A stretch of DNA of 64,000 bases from Microbacterium trichothecenolyticum (GTDB taxonomy: Bacteria > Actinomycetota > Actinomycetes > Actinomycetales > Microbacteriaceae), in NCBI RefSeq assembly GCF_000956465.1, contig NZ_JYJA01000028.1:62001-126000 (forward strand), written 5' to 3'. Below the pieces are notes generated by a model. That model made no database searches and was not told the origin of the DNA. It saw only the letters and a program-made list of their open reading frames with translations. Each line of letters opens with the position of its first letter. Position 1 is the first letter of the stretch. The position numbers were made by a program, and so were the translations under genes. Of this stretch, positions 25,171-33,896 are shown one piece after another.

Positions 25171-27042
25171 ATGCAACAGCGCGAACCCGAGGGGTCGATC
25201 CGCGAAGCCCATGCGAAGGCGCTCGTTTCACTCCCGTTCGCCGACGCGGACGACTTCGCGGCGGCGGACCGCGGATTCATCGGCACGCTCGACGATCCGA
25301 AGATCCGCAACGCCGATGGCGACGTCGTGTGGGACGCCTCGAGCTACGACTTCGTGCAGGGCGACGCGCCCGCGTCGGTCCACCCGAGCCTGTGGCGGCA
25401 GTCGAAGCTGGTCGCCAAGCACGGACTGTTCGAGGTCGTGCCCGGGCTGTACCAGGTGCGAGGGCTCGACCTCTCGGTGATGTCGATCATCGAGGGGGAC
25501 ACCGGCGTGATCGTCGTGGACCCGTTGATCTCGGTGGAAACGGCAGCGGCCGCGATGGGGCTGTACCGGGAGCACCGAGGCGAGCGGCCGATCCACGCGG
25601 TGATCCACTCGCACAGCCATATCGATCACTTCGGCGGCGTGCTGGGCATCGTCAGCCAGGATGACGTCGACTCCGGGAAGGTGCAGATCATAGTTCCCGA
25701 GGGCTTCCTCGAGCACTCGGTCGCCGAGAACGTGTACGCGGGCACGGCGATGGGCCGCCGTGCCGGCTACATGTACGGCGCAGCGCTCGATCGTGGACCT
25801 CGAGGCCAGGTCGGCGCGGGACTCGGCCAGACCACGTCCACCGGCAACCCGACGATCCTCCCGCCGACCCTCGAGGTCACCGCGACCGGTGAGACCCACA
25901 CCGTCGATGGCGTCGAGTTCGAGTTCCAGATGGCGCCGGGCACAGAGGCGCCCTCCGAGATGCACTTCTACCTTCCGCGCTACCGCGCGCTGTGCATGGC
26001 CGAGAACGCGACCCACACGCTCCACAACCTCCTCACGCTGCGGGGTGCGCTCGTGCGCGACCCGCACATGTGGTCGCGCTACCTCACCGAGGCTCTCGAG
26101 CGCTACGGCGACGAGGTCGAGGTGGTGTTCGCGTCCCACCACTGGCCGACGTGGGGCACTGACGAGATCCGTGAGTTCCTGGGGATCCAGCGCGACCTCT
26201 ACGGCTACCTGCACGACCAGACACTGCGACTGCTCAACCGGGGCTACAACGGCGTCGAGATCGCCGAGATGATCGAGCTGCCGCCGACGCTCGAAGCCTC
26301 ATGGAGCACGCGAGGCTACTACGGCTCGGTCAGTCACAACGTGAAGGCGATCTACCAGCGCTACATGGGCTGGTTCGACGGCAACCCGGCGCGTCTGTGG
26401 CCGCACCCGCCTCAGGCTCAGGCGGAGCGATACGTCGCCGCGATCGGCGGCGTCGATCGGGTGGTCGAGCTCGCCCAGGAAGCGTTCGACTCGGGTGACT
26501 ACCGCTGGGCCGCGACTCTTCTCGATCATGCGGTCTTCTCCGACGCCGATCATGCTGCAGCCCGCACGCTTTATGCCGACACGCTCGAGCAGCTGGCGTA
26601 CGGCTCAGAGAACGGCACGTGGCGCAACTTCTTCCTGTCAGGTGCGACCGAGCTGCGCGAAGGCACCTTCGGCACGCCCACCCAGGCGGCCGCGCCGCTG
26701 ATCATCGCCCAGCTCACGCCCGAGCAGCTCCTCGACGCCGTCGCCATCCGCGTCGACGGACCGAAGGCGTGGGACCTCGACCTCGCCCTCGACGTGACCC
26801 TCACCGACCTCGGTCGCACCTTCCACGTGACGCTGCGCAACGGGGTGCTCGTCTACGTCGAGCGGGAGGCCGATCCCGAGACCCCGTTGCAGCTCACGCT
26901 CTCGAAGCCGCGCCTCATCCGGCTGGCGGGGGGCGATACGGACTCCGAGGGCATCGAGGTCCGCGGTGACGCCGGGGTGCTGCGGCAGATCCTCGGTGTG
27001 CTCGACCAGGGCGACCCGGATTTCGAGATCGTCCTGCCGTAA
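25171..27042 (+). CDS. Alkyl/aryl-sulfatase, metallo-beta-lactamase fold (SdsA1-like)
   Basis: A 623-residue zinc enzyme that hydrolyses primary alkyl sulfates such as dodecyl sulfate to alcohol and inorganic sulfate. The binuclear metal motif HSHSHIDHFGG supplies His148, His150, Asp152 and His153. MHFYLPRYRALCMAENATHTLHNLL and ASHHWPTWG are SdsA-specific segments. The C-terminal 120 residues form the SCP-2-like lipid-binding domain. SdsA1 has a signal peptide; none is evident here, so the enzyme may be cytoplasmic. The ATG at 25171 is preferred over an in-frame GTG at 25153, using GAAGGG as ribosome-binding site. It lies 39 bases after the SulP gene. Confidence 0.92.
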   Translation: MQQREPEGSIREAHAKALVSLPFADADDFAAADRGFIGTLDDPKIRNADGDVVWDASSYDFVQGDAPASVHPSLWRQSKLVAKHGLFEVVPGLYQVRGLDLSVMSIIEGDTGVIVVDPLISVETAAAAMGLYREHRGERPIHAVIHSHSHIDHFGGVLGIVSQDDVDSGKVQIIVPEGFLEHSVAENVYAGTAMGRRAGYMYGAALDRGPRGQVGAGLGQTTSTGNPTILPPTLEVTATGETHTVDGVEFEFQMAPGTEAPSEMHFYLPRYRALCMAENATHTLHNLLTLRGALVRDPHMWSRYLTEALERYGDEVEVVFASHHWPTWGTDEIREFLGIQRDLYGYLHDQTLRLLNRGYNGVEIAEMIELPPTLEASWSTRGYYGSVSHNVKAIYQRYMGWFDGNPARLWPHPPQAQAERYVAAIGGVDRVVELAQEAFDSGDYRWAATLLDHAVFSDADHAAARTLYADTLEQLAYGSENGTWRNFFLSGATELREGTFGTPTQAAAPLIIAQLTPEQLLDAVAIRVDGPKAWDLDLALDVTLTDLGRTFHVTLRNGVLVYVEREADPETPLQLTLSKPRLIRLAGGDTDSEGIEVRGDAGVLRQILGVLDQGDPDFEIVLP

Positions 27043-27174
27043 TCGCGTCGCACCGCTCGCCGGCACCGCCCCCGCAGCGCCGGCGGGCGACGGTGAGGGG
27101 GCATGCGGTAGCAGTCCGGCCGAGGAGGGTCAAGGCCGGTCCCGACCGTCGTGGGCCGGGGTGAGACTCGGGGC

Positions 27175-27645
27175 ATGAGCCGGTGGCGACGCCTGTGGAG
27201 CGTGCCCCTGCTGGTGCTGACGCTGTGCGTCGCTGGTTGCGCGATCACAGTGCCGAGCGATCCGCAGGGCACCCTCGACCGCGCGCGCGGCGGCGAGCTG
27301 CGAGCCGGTGCGTCTGCGTCGGGCGAGCTCGTGACCGTCGATGGGTCCGACGTCGGTGGTTCGCTCGCCGGCATCGTGGAGGAATTCGCCGATTCGATCG
27401 ACGCGAAGGTCGTGTGGACCGTGGGCAGCGAGGAGGACCTCGTCGACGGACTGGAAGGCGGCGACCTCGATCTCGCGATCGGAGGGATGACCGATGCGAC
27501 CCCGTGGTCGCAGAGCGTCGGTGTCACCCGCGGCTACGCGGGCGTTCCCGGGGCCCGCGGCCCGGTCGTCGTGCTCCTGCCCATGGGTGAGAACGCGTGG
27601 CAGGCGGCCATCGAGGCCTATCTCGACAGGGAGGTGACGCGGTGA
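27175..27645 (+). CDS. Minimal solute-binding lipoprotein (SBP family 3-like)
   Basis: A 156-residue lipoprotein with lipobox VAGC (Cys22). The rest resembles one lobe of an extracellular solute-binding protein: ELRAGASAS..., then VTVDGSDVGGSLAGIVEEFA, WTVGSEEDLVDGLEGGDLDL, AIGGMTDATPWS and a terminal LPMGENAWQAAIEAYL. The second lobe, about 100 residues in normal family 3 proteins, is missing between GVTRGYAG and the end. The gene overlaps by GTGA with a cation diffusion facilitator gene, not an ABC transporter. A ligand-sensing role outside the membrane is an inference. Start ATG 27175; a GTG lies in frame at 27151. Confidence 0.72.
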   Translation: MSRWRRLWSVPLLVLTLCVAGCAITVPSDPQGTLDRARGGELRAGASASGELVTVDGSDVGGSLAGIVEEFADSIDAKVVWTVGSEEDLVDGLEGGDLDLAIGGMTDATPWSQSVGVTRGYAGVPGARGPVVVLLPMGENAWQAAIEAYLDREVTR

Positions 27646-28631
27646 AGACGATGGGCCGTACCGACCTTCCCGAGACCCAGCAGAAGGCGCTGCGCAGCGC
27701 CATCCGCTGGGAGTGGTTCACGATCGGCTACACGGTGGTGACGATCGGGCTTCTCGCCTTCGTGGTCGGCGGCTCGCAGGCGATGAGGACCGCGTGGATC
27801 GAGGACATGCTCTCGGTGATCCCGCAGATCGCCTTCCTGGTCGCGCTGCTGTTCATCCGACGCCCGCCCACGCGCGCCTTCCCCTTCGGGCATCACCGCG
27901 TCATGGGGGTCGGTCATCTGGTCGCCGGCGTCGCGCTGCTCGCGGTGGGGGGAAACCTGGCCTATGAGGCGATCGGTGGACTGGTGCGGGCCGAGCACCC
28001 GTCCATCGGCACGGTGTACCTGTTCGGCCGGACCATCTGGCTCGGCTGGTTCATGGTCGCGGTGATGAGCGTGATCGTCATCGGGCCGTTCTTCTACGGT
28101 CATGCGAAGGCGAAGCTGGCGCCGAAGCTGCACAACAAGGTGCTGTATGCGGACGCCGACATGGCAAAAGCGGACTGGACGTCGACGGCTGCTGCGATCG
28201 TCGGGGTGCTCGGCGTCGGCATCGGGCTGTGGTGGCTCGACGGCGCCGCCGCGCTGTTCATCTCGGCCGGGATCGTGTGGGATGGCTGGCGCAACAGCCG
28301 CGCCGCCATCCGCGACCTCATCGACCAGCGGGCGCGCACCGAAGACGACTCCCGACCCCATCCCCTCATCGCCCGGATCGCCGATCGGGTGGAGGAGTTC
28401 CCATGGGTGCGCGCGACTGCCGTGCGGATGCGTGACATGGGCCAGGTGTTCCATGTCGAGGTGTTCGTCGTGCCGGCGCACCACAACGTGCGCCTCAACG
28501 AGATCGAGGACGCGCGCGAGGCCGTCGCCGCGCTCGACTGGAAGGTGCAGGACGTCGTCGTCATCCCCACCTCGACGCTGCCGGACGAGGCGGAACCGGC
28601 GGGCGATCGCACATCGCGTCGCGACGCCTGA
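27642..28631 (+). CDS. Cation diffusion facilitator family transporter
   Basis: A 329-residue CDF exporter with six membrane segments. Helix 2 holds SVIPQIAFLVALLF and is followed by RRPPTRAFPFGHHRVMG, the cytoplasmic loop with the HH pair; helix 5 shows DADMAKADWTSTAAAIVG with the metal-site DxxxxD pattern. The standard helix 2 HxxxD metal site is altered (ML-S-VIPQ), so metal preference may differ from zinc, and iron or manganese are open options. The cytoplasmic C-terminal domain (VFHVEVFVVPAHH) is present. GTG at 27642 overlaps the lipoprotein stop; ATG at 27651 is an alternative. Confidence 0.87.
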   Translation: MKTMGRTDLPETQQKALRSAIRWEWFTIGYTVVTIGLLAFVVGGSQAMRTAWIEDMLSVIPQIAFLVALLFIRRPPTRAFPFGHHRVMGVGHLVAGVALLAVGGNLAYEAIGGLVRAEHPSIGTVYLFGRTIWLGWFMVAVMSVIVIGPFFYGHAKAKLAPKLHNKVLYADADMAKADWTSTAAAIVGVLGVGIGLWWLDGAAALFISAGIVWDGWRNSRAAIRDLIDQRARTEDDSRPHPLIARIADRVEEFPWVRATAVRMRDMGQVFHVEVFVVPAHHNVRLNEIEDAREAVAALDWKVQDVVVIPTSTLPDEAEPAGDRTSRRDA

Positions 28632-28671
28632 GCGGCCACTTCGCGTGGGCCGCGGCATCCGTTCCTGATGA

Positions 28672-28935
28672 TCAGCCGACGAAGGGCGGACCACCGCTGG
28701 ACCAGATCGCGTCCGGGCTGGGCGCAGGCAACTCGTCCGGGATGGGGATGATCGCGAGCGGAACCCCCGGCATCAGCAGCAGATGGGCGACCCGCATCTC
28801 GCCCTCGCCGTCGTTGACCTCGAGCCAGTAGGGGCCTGCGGAAATCCCCGCCTCGATCTCGTCACGCAGATCCTCGAAGCGGCGACCTCCGATGCTGTAG
28901 TGGTCCCCGCCGTAGTAGATGTCTATCCGCTTCAT
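28672..28935 (-). CDS. Small conserved actinobacterial protein of unknown function
   Basis: An 87-residue protein beginning MKRIDIYYGGDHYSIGGR, continuing with ISAGPYWLEVNDGEGEMRVAHLLL-type strands and ending in a proline-rich tail. It looks like a small beta-rich domain without membrane segments. GGGAG lies six bases before the ATG at 28935, so this start is preferred over an ATG four codons upstream. No function is recognised. It lies downstream of the DUF7882 gene on the same strand. Confidence 0.7.
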   Translation of the reverse strand: MKRIDIYYGGDHYSIGGRRFEDLRDEIEAGISAGPYWLEVNDGEGEMRVAHLLLMPGVPLAIIPIPDELPAPSPDAIWSSGGPPFVG

Positions 28936-29028
28936 CACCACTCCCATCGCCGTCGCTCATCTCAGTGCCGTCGCGCACCGCCTGCGAAGCACCTTGACAG
29001 GCCGACCCACGCGGTCTACGCAGACGCG

Positions 29029-29367
29029 TCAGCCGGCGAGGTCGTGTTCCTCGACGCCCTCGGCGCGGGGCATCGCCGGCTCCGGCACGAGATACAGCCC
29101 CGTGGGGGAGTTCGCCGTGTACGCCAGCGCGTCGATCCATGCCGGATTCAGCTGCGGTTTGCGGCTGCCGTAGAACTTGTAGACCAGCGAGCATCTCGGA
29201 TGGATCCACACCGTCGTCCGCCCGTCCCCGATACTCGCGTCGTCCCGCCACGTGAAGTGGAACGGCTCGCCCCGGCGCAGCTTGGTGCCGATCACCAGTT
29301 GAAGGTGTGCCAGGGTCCTGTCGTCGAAATCGACCTTGACGGTCCCTTCGTAGATCAACTTGCCCAT
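29029..29367 (-). CDS. DUF7882-type small protein
   Basis: A 112-residue protein starting MGKLIYEGTVKVDFDDR, with LAHLQLVIGTKLRRGEPFHF and SLVYKFYGSRKPQLNPAW. This is the common Microbacteriaceae family now called DUF7882, often mislabelled as 'ATP-dependent DNA ligase' in databases because of one truncated match; no ligase motif is present. Most likely a small cytosolic beta protein of unknown function. AGGGAGG six bases before the ATG supports the start. Confidence 0.82.
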   Translation of the reverse strand: MGKLIYEGTVKVDFDDRTLAHLQLVIGTKLRRGEPFHFTWRDDASIGDGRTTVWIHPRCSLVYKFYGSRKPQLNPAWIDALAYTANSPTGLYLVPEPAMPRAEGVEEHDLAG

Positions 29368-29677
29368 GAGGGGCCTCCCTGGGGAGATGCCGACGGCCGA
29401 AGCGCTGGGGGTCGCAAAAAGGAAGGACGTCGATCCGCTCCGCTTCCCATGCTCCTCTGGCGGGAGGATGCGAGCCAGCCCTTGACACCCGCCTCACATC
29501 CCGTATGTGTCGGCATCTGCGACGTCGCACTGCGCCCGCCGCGACAGCACGAAGACGGCTCCTCTGCCAAGTTCTCGCGCTTTCTCCGCCACCTTTGCGC
29601 GCAGGAGCATCGATCGTCGTCGCGCCCACCTCTCGTCGGTGAGACTCGTCGGTACGGCTGAGTGCAAAGGAACCTCG
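29368..29677. other. 310-base intergenic region with a possible promoter
   Basis: Between the divergent DUF7882 and NIPSNAP genes. TTGACA at 29483-29488 with TATGTG about 16 bases downstream is a sigma-A-like pair on the plus strand, some 170 bases ahead of the NIPSNAP gene. A 63-codon minus frame (29494-29685) lacks a ribosome-binding site and is not called. Nothing else is recognised. Confidence 0.35.
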
Positions 29678-29983
29678 ATGATCACTGTTCATCTTCGCTA
29701 CGAGATCGATCCTGAGAAGCTCGACGACTTCACCGAGTACGGCCGCGCGTGGATCCGACTCGTCGACAAGCTCGGCGGCACCCACCACGGCTACTTCCTG
29801 CCCAGTGAAGGCGACAGCGACGAAGCGTTCGCGTTGTTCACCTTCCCCTCGCTCGCTGAGTACGAGATCTACCGGAGCGCCTCGAAGACAGATCCGGAGT
29901 GCCAGGAGGCGTTCGAGTTCGCGCGCGCTACCGGTTGCATCCGCCGCTACGAGCGCCGCTTCCTCTCTCCGGTCTTCTCCTGA
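29678..29983 (+). CDS. NIPSNAP family protein
   Basis: A 101-residue ferredoxin-like (dimeric alpha/beta barrel) protein starting MITVHLRYEIDPEKLDDF and containing FTFPSLAEYEIYRSASKTD. NIPSNAP proteins in bacteria are small, often dimeric, and lack a firm enzymatic role. The start is ATG 29678, with AAAGGA at good spacing; the longer open frame upstream is not protein-like. It converges on the carboxylesterase gene 43 bases downstream. Confidence 0.85.
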   Translation: MITVHLRYEIDPEKLDDFTEYGRAWIRLVDKLGGTHHGYFLPSEGDSDEAFALFTFPSLAEYEIYRSASKTDPECQEAFEFARATGCIRRYERRFLSPVFS

Positions 29984-30026
29984 CATCCGGCAGCCTCCTC
30001 GCGCGTGCGAACCCGCTGTGGCGCAT

Positions 30027-31622
30027 TCACCCGATGTCGGGGAGGAACTGATGCCACGCGCGTCGTCGTTCGCGGCGGGGATCGTGCTCGACGCGATCGG
30101 TCTCGTCGATGATCAACGTGGACCGGTCGGGTTCGCGATAGGACGGCCACGTCCGCTCGGGCGGAGCACCGGCTGCGAATCGCAGCCACATGGTTCGCAT
30201 GCGGTGACCGGCCGCCGCGTACTCCTCCGCGCCCCCGAACGCAGTGATGATCCGCGCCATCGCCAGGTCGGTGCGGGCGAAGAGTGCGAACATCTCGACG
30301 CCATGGGTGGCATCCAGGCCGAGGATCTCCAGTAGTCGTGGCGCCACGTCGAAGCGGTATGCCCATGTCGCCGCGAAGCGTGAGTGGTAGTCCGCGACCT
30401 GCGTGCTGGGGAACCAGAATCCGAAGTCCCCGCCGAAGTCCGCGGCGGCCCGTCGCGCGGGGAGCCCGGGATAGGCGGCGCGCATTCGGCGCCGAGAACC
30501 GGCGGGGGCGCGCGCGAAGAGCGCCTCGATCCGCGCTGGAGTCCGCGGCAGGATGTCCACACGGCCCCGGAAGATCGCGCCCTCGCGATTGTTCGTTCCG
30601 ATGACGAGCGGAACGCGGTACGCGGTCCCGTCTCGGAACGCCCGCAGCGGATGGTGGGGCAGGAAGTCGCCATCGATGACCGGCGCGAGGCAGAACATGC
30701 CCGGGTAGGCGTCCGGTGTGCGCATCTGGAGAACAGTGCACGCTGCGACGAGAGCGCCCGGCGCCGCGGTCGTCAGCAATTCGCGCGCGGTGGTGTCGAC
30801 GGGGAGTGCCTGGGCAGGCTCCTCCAGCTCGTGTCCCGCTCGAGACTCGAGCACCCCGCGCAGGATCTCGACGAACTCGCCCGCCCATCGCGCGCTCATC
30901 GAGGACGGGTAGACCGCGCCAGGTGGAGGGCTCTGGGCTATCGCCCGGGCGAAGAGCCCGCGCGCCGACGGCGTTGCCATCAGCGTCGTCACCGCGTTGC
31001 CACCCGCCGAGGCGCCGAACACCGTCACGTTCTCGGCATCGCCCCCGAAAGCACCGATGTTGTCTCGCACCCATCTCAGCAGCGCCACCTGATCGCGAAG
31101 CCCGAGATTGCTCTCGAACCGCCGATCACGGGTCGAGTAGCGGCTGAAGTCGAGGTAGCCGAGCGGCCCGAGGCGATAGTTGAAGCTGACGTACACGACA
31201 TGGCCATCGCGGACGAAACCCTCACCCTGTCCCGAGAAATCCCGGGACGATCCGGCGCTGTAGCCGCCGCCGTGGATGTACACCATGACGGGCAGCGGGT
31301 TCGAGCCGTGATCGTCCCAGAGGGGCGCGTGCACGTTCACCGTCAGGCAGTCCTCGTCCGCTGCGATGACGTCCGCCGGCGTGTGGACGAGCGGATTGCG
31401 CAACGCCTGCGGGGCGGCTGAGCCGAAGTCGGACGCGTCGCGGATGCCCGCCCACGGCACCACAGCCGCGGGACTCGCGAATCGTCTCCTTCCGACGGGC
31501 GGCGCCGCATAAGGGATTCCGCGCCACGCGAGCAGTCCGCGTTCCCGCACGCCGCGCACCACGCCACCAACGATCTGCACGTCGACGGTCTCGTCGTCGT
31601 GCCACCGTCGGCGACCGATCAC
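30027..31622 (-). CDS. Type-B carboxylesterase
   Basis: A 531-residue serine esterase of the acetylcholinesterase-like fold. IPYAAPPVGRRRF (36-48), EDCLTVNV (90-97), the oxyanion HGGG at 117-120 and the nucleophile elbow FGASAGGN with Ser205 are all typical. ESNLGLRDQ and VPLVIGTNNREG complete the pattern. No signal peptide is evident, so the enzyme is probably cytosolic. The start is a GTG at 31622 with a distant GAGGTGAG, so it is uncertain by a few codons. It is the last chromosomal gene before the island boundary 112 bases upstream. Confidence 0.92.
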   Translation of the reverse strand: MIGRRRWHDDETVDVQIVGGVVRGVRERGLLAWRGIPYAAPPVGRRRFASPAAVVPWAGIRDASDFGSAAPQALRNPLVHTPADVIAADEDCLTVNVHAPLWDDHGSNPLPVMVYIHGGGYSAGSSRDFSGQGEGFVRDGHVVYVSFNYRLGPLGYLDFSRYSTRDRRFESNLGLRDQVALLRWVRDNIGAFGGDAENVTVFGASAGGNAVTTLMATPSARGLFARAIAQSPPPGAVYPSSMSARWAGEFVEILRGVLESRAGHELEEPAQALPVDTTARELLTTAAPGALVAACTVLQMRTPDAYPGMFCLAPVIDGDFLPHHPLRAFRDGTAYRVPLVIGTNNREGAIFRGRVDILPRTPARIEALFARAPAGSRRRMRAAYPGLPARRAAADFGGDFGFWFPSTQVADYHSRFAATWAYRFDVAPRLLEILGLDATHGVEMFALFARTDLAMARIITAFGGAEEYAAAGHRMRTMWLRFAAGAPPERTWPSYREPDRSTLIIDETDRVEHDPRRERRRAWHQFLPDIG

Positions 31623-31734
31623 GATCGCACGCTGCTCACCTCTCCACCTCAGCCTGATCGGTCGGTGTCCGCAAGGGGCAGGCCGCTCTCGATCGCGGCC
31701 GGCGCGCCCCGGATGGTGTCACTTTGTCGTCAAA

Positions 31735-31829
31735 GAGAAAGGGATCGAGAGTCCTGATGACTCTCGATCCCTTGTCCCGACTGGTGCCCCCGACAGGAAT
31801 CGAACCTGCGACCTTTTGTACCGGAAACC
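31735..31829. repeat. Left attachment repeat (attL/attR copy)
   Basis: These 95 bases repeat the tRNA-Arg 3' part (anticodon loop to CCA) and its terminator hairpin. The only difference from the right copy is T at 31817 instead of G. A full tRNA cannot form here because positions before the anticodon stem are replaced by island DNA from 31830. The following bases to 32076 hold no clear gene; a minus-strand frame with PLIEHAWPKPGTTYVSNG looks protein-like but was not identified. Confidence 0.9.
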
Positions 31830-32076
31830 TCATTCGGGCCGCGGGAGCCGCATGCCAGTCACCGAAATCCGCGGAATTCCGGGCATTTTGGACCTCTGAC
31901 AGTCCGGTCATGCGGCCGCGCGGTCGGCCGTTGCTGACGTAGGTGGTTCCGGGCTTAGGCCAGGCGTGCTCGATGAGGGGGTGCCGCACCAGCCTGCGCG
32001 TCGCGGGGATCGGGTCGATCGGCTCGCTTCCGTCTCCGTGCAGATTTCGGCGTGACCCTGGGTGTACGGTGCGGAA

Positions 32077-33075
32077 GTGATGTCCATCCGAGTGGGTATC
32101 GTGGCCGATCCGGCGTCCCCGACGGAAGTCGCGCGGCGGATGACCGACCTCGTCGCTCCCGACGGAGAAGATCGAATCGCGTGGCACGTCGAGCTGTTGA
32201 GCGAGCCGTTCACCCTCGGTTCAGAGGAGGTCGACGTCGCGCTGGCGCGACTTCAGGCTCATGCCGCCCTCCACGAGTGGGACCTCGTCGTCGGGATGAC
32301 CGAGCTTCCGCTGCGCGATGACAACGGCAGCTACCTGCTGGCCGCTCTCGACCCGCAGCGGCACGCGGCCGTGCTTTCGCTCCCCGCGCTCGGCGGGTTC
32401 CGTGTTCGCTCGCGCGCCCGTCGTGCCGTGCGTGGGCTCGTCAACGGCATGGCCGCACCCGCTTCGCCCGATGAACAGCGCGTGCCGATGCCCGGTCTCA
32501 TCGCCGGTTGGCGGGTGCTCGTGGGCATGGTGCTCGCCAACCGGCCGTGGCTTCTCGCGACCGGGCTCAAGGCCGCACTCGTGGCGGCACTGGCGACCGG
32601 GGCGGTGGCCACGGTCGACTCGACGGTCTGGATGCTCGCCGCCTCCCTCTCGGGGTGGCGACTCGGAGTCGCGACGGTCGTGTCCATCGCGATCGTCGTC
32701 GCCTGGATCGTCATCGACGGTGAACTATGGGACCGTCCCGAAGACAGTTCCCGCCAGGCCCGGGAGAGGTCCCGTCTCTACAACGCCTCGACGCTGCTGA
32801 CGCTGGCAATCGGGGTCGTGATCGGTTACGCGGTGTTGTTCGTCGTGAACCTGGCCTGGGCACTGTTCGTCCTGGACCCCGCCCTGATGGGCGACTCGGT
32901 CGGAACCCCGCTCGGCTATGGCGATCTGATCGTGCTCGCGTGGTTCGTGGCGTCGGCGGCGACGATCGGCGGTGCCCTCGGCACGGGACTGGAGTCGGAC
33001 GAGGCGATCCGCGCGGCTGCGTACTCGAAGCGGGAAGAGGAGCGCCGTGCCCGGCTGGCAAGCGAGCGGGCCTAG
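32077..33075 (+). CDS. Membrane protein of unknown function
   Basis: A 332-residue protein with a soluble N-terminal domain (about 1-150; SIRVGIVADPASPTEVARRM, DLVVGMTELPLRDDNGSYLL) followed by four to five membrane segments (about 155-330) and a basic C-terminus (EEERRARLASERA). The N-terminal part looks like an alpha/beta domain, but no family is recognised. TACGGT lies exactly six bases before the GTG at 32077, the leaderless spacing seen elsewhere; ATG at 32080 is the next codon. First gene inside the island. Confidence 0.75.
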   Translation: MMSIRVGIVADPASPTEVARRMTDLVAPDGEDRIAWHVELLSEPFTLGSEEVDVALARLQAHAALHEWDLVVGMTELPLRDDNGSYLLAALDPQRHAAVLSLPALGGFRVRSRARRAVRGLVNGMAAPASPDEQRVPMPGLIAGWRVLVGMVLANRPWLLATGLKAALVAALATGAVATVDSTVWMLAASLSGWRLGVATVVSIAIVVAWIVIDGELWDRPEDSSRQARERSRLYNASTLLTLAIGVVIGYAVLFVVNLAWALFVLDPALMGDSVGTPLGYGDLIVLAWFVASAATIGGALGTGLESDEAIRAAAYSKREEERRARLASERA

Positions 33076-33193
33076 AACTCGGACTGCGCCGGGGCTGCCG
33101 TCGGCGCAGGTACCCGGCAAGCTCTGTGTACTCTTCCCCCCGCACCGTGGCAACCCCCGTGACTATTCGGTGAAATGGCAGCAGCCTGAACGC

Positions 33194-33782
33194 ATGGCGC
33201 GCGTCGGGGCAGTGCCCTACTACGCCGCCACTGAGTTCGAGGCGCGGATGTGCCGGGCGAACCCGGTCCTCATCGTCGGGGGGCGGGAACTCCGCCGGGC
33301 AGGCGGCCATGTTCCTGGCCCGGACCGCGACTGATGTCAATGTCGTGATCCGCCATGACGACCTGAGCCGCGACATGTCCCGCTATCTGGCGGAACGGAT
33401 CAGGGCGGCCCTCCGGGTGCACGTGTGGAACAACTGCGAGGTCTGCGAACTGCGCGGCGATGAACGCCTGGAAGAGGTCGTTGTACGAAACGTGAGAACC
33501 GACGAGCGCCGATCCCTCAGAGCGACCGCCCTCTTCGTGCTGATCGGGTCCGAGCCGCACACCCGATGGCTCGAAGGCCCAGTCGAACTCGACGAACGGG
33601 GGTTCATCATGACCGGCGTCGGCCTGGGAGGCGCCGCGATGTTCCAGACCTCGACCGACGGCGTGTTCGCCATAGGGGACGTGCGCAGTGGGTCCGTGAA
33701 GCGGGTCGCGTCGGCCGTCGGTGACGGCGCAGTGGCCGTGCGCCTCGTTTACGAGCATCTCGTCCGAGCGGGAAGAAGGTGA
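33194..33782 (+). pseudogene. Thioredoxin-reductase-like flavoprotein, truncated and frameshifted
   Basis: The remnant matches the C-terminal two thirds of actinobacterial thioredoxin-disulfide-reductase-like proteins: VPYYAATEFEARMC, the NADPH-binding PVLIVGGGNSAGQAAMFLAR, a central domain and the FAD-site ending GVFAIGDVRSGSVKRVA. The N-terminal FAD domain is missing. Within GNSAGQ the frame changes at a run of six Gs (33278-33283); removing one G restores GGGNSAGQ. Such enzymes often carry a response-regulator or cyclic-nucleotide-binding domain instead of the CxxC motif, which is absent here too. Broken island cargo. Confidence 0.8.
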
Positions 33783-33896
33783 TTGCCTCTGAGGTACGGG
33801 AGGAGCGTTAGATCGAACGCGATCGCCGCGGTGGTCCGCCGTCATTGGCCGAGCCCTCGCTCATCAGCAGGCCCCGGCACCGGCGTCAGAGAGGAC

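Noticed and set aside
29029..29367. 'ATP-dependent DNA ligase' annotation often attached to this family
   Set aside because: 112 residues, no adenylation KxDG motif or nucleotidyltransferase fold signs.
29494..29685. 63-codon minus frame between DUF7882 and NIPSNAP
   Set aside because: No ribosome-binding site, overlaps the NIPSNAP start and has no recognisable domain.
31755..31829. A second tRNA gene at the left island border
   Set aside because: Only the 3' part from the anticodon loop is present; the 5' acceptor strand and D-arm are absent, so no cloverleaf can form.
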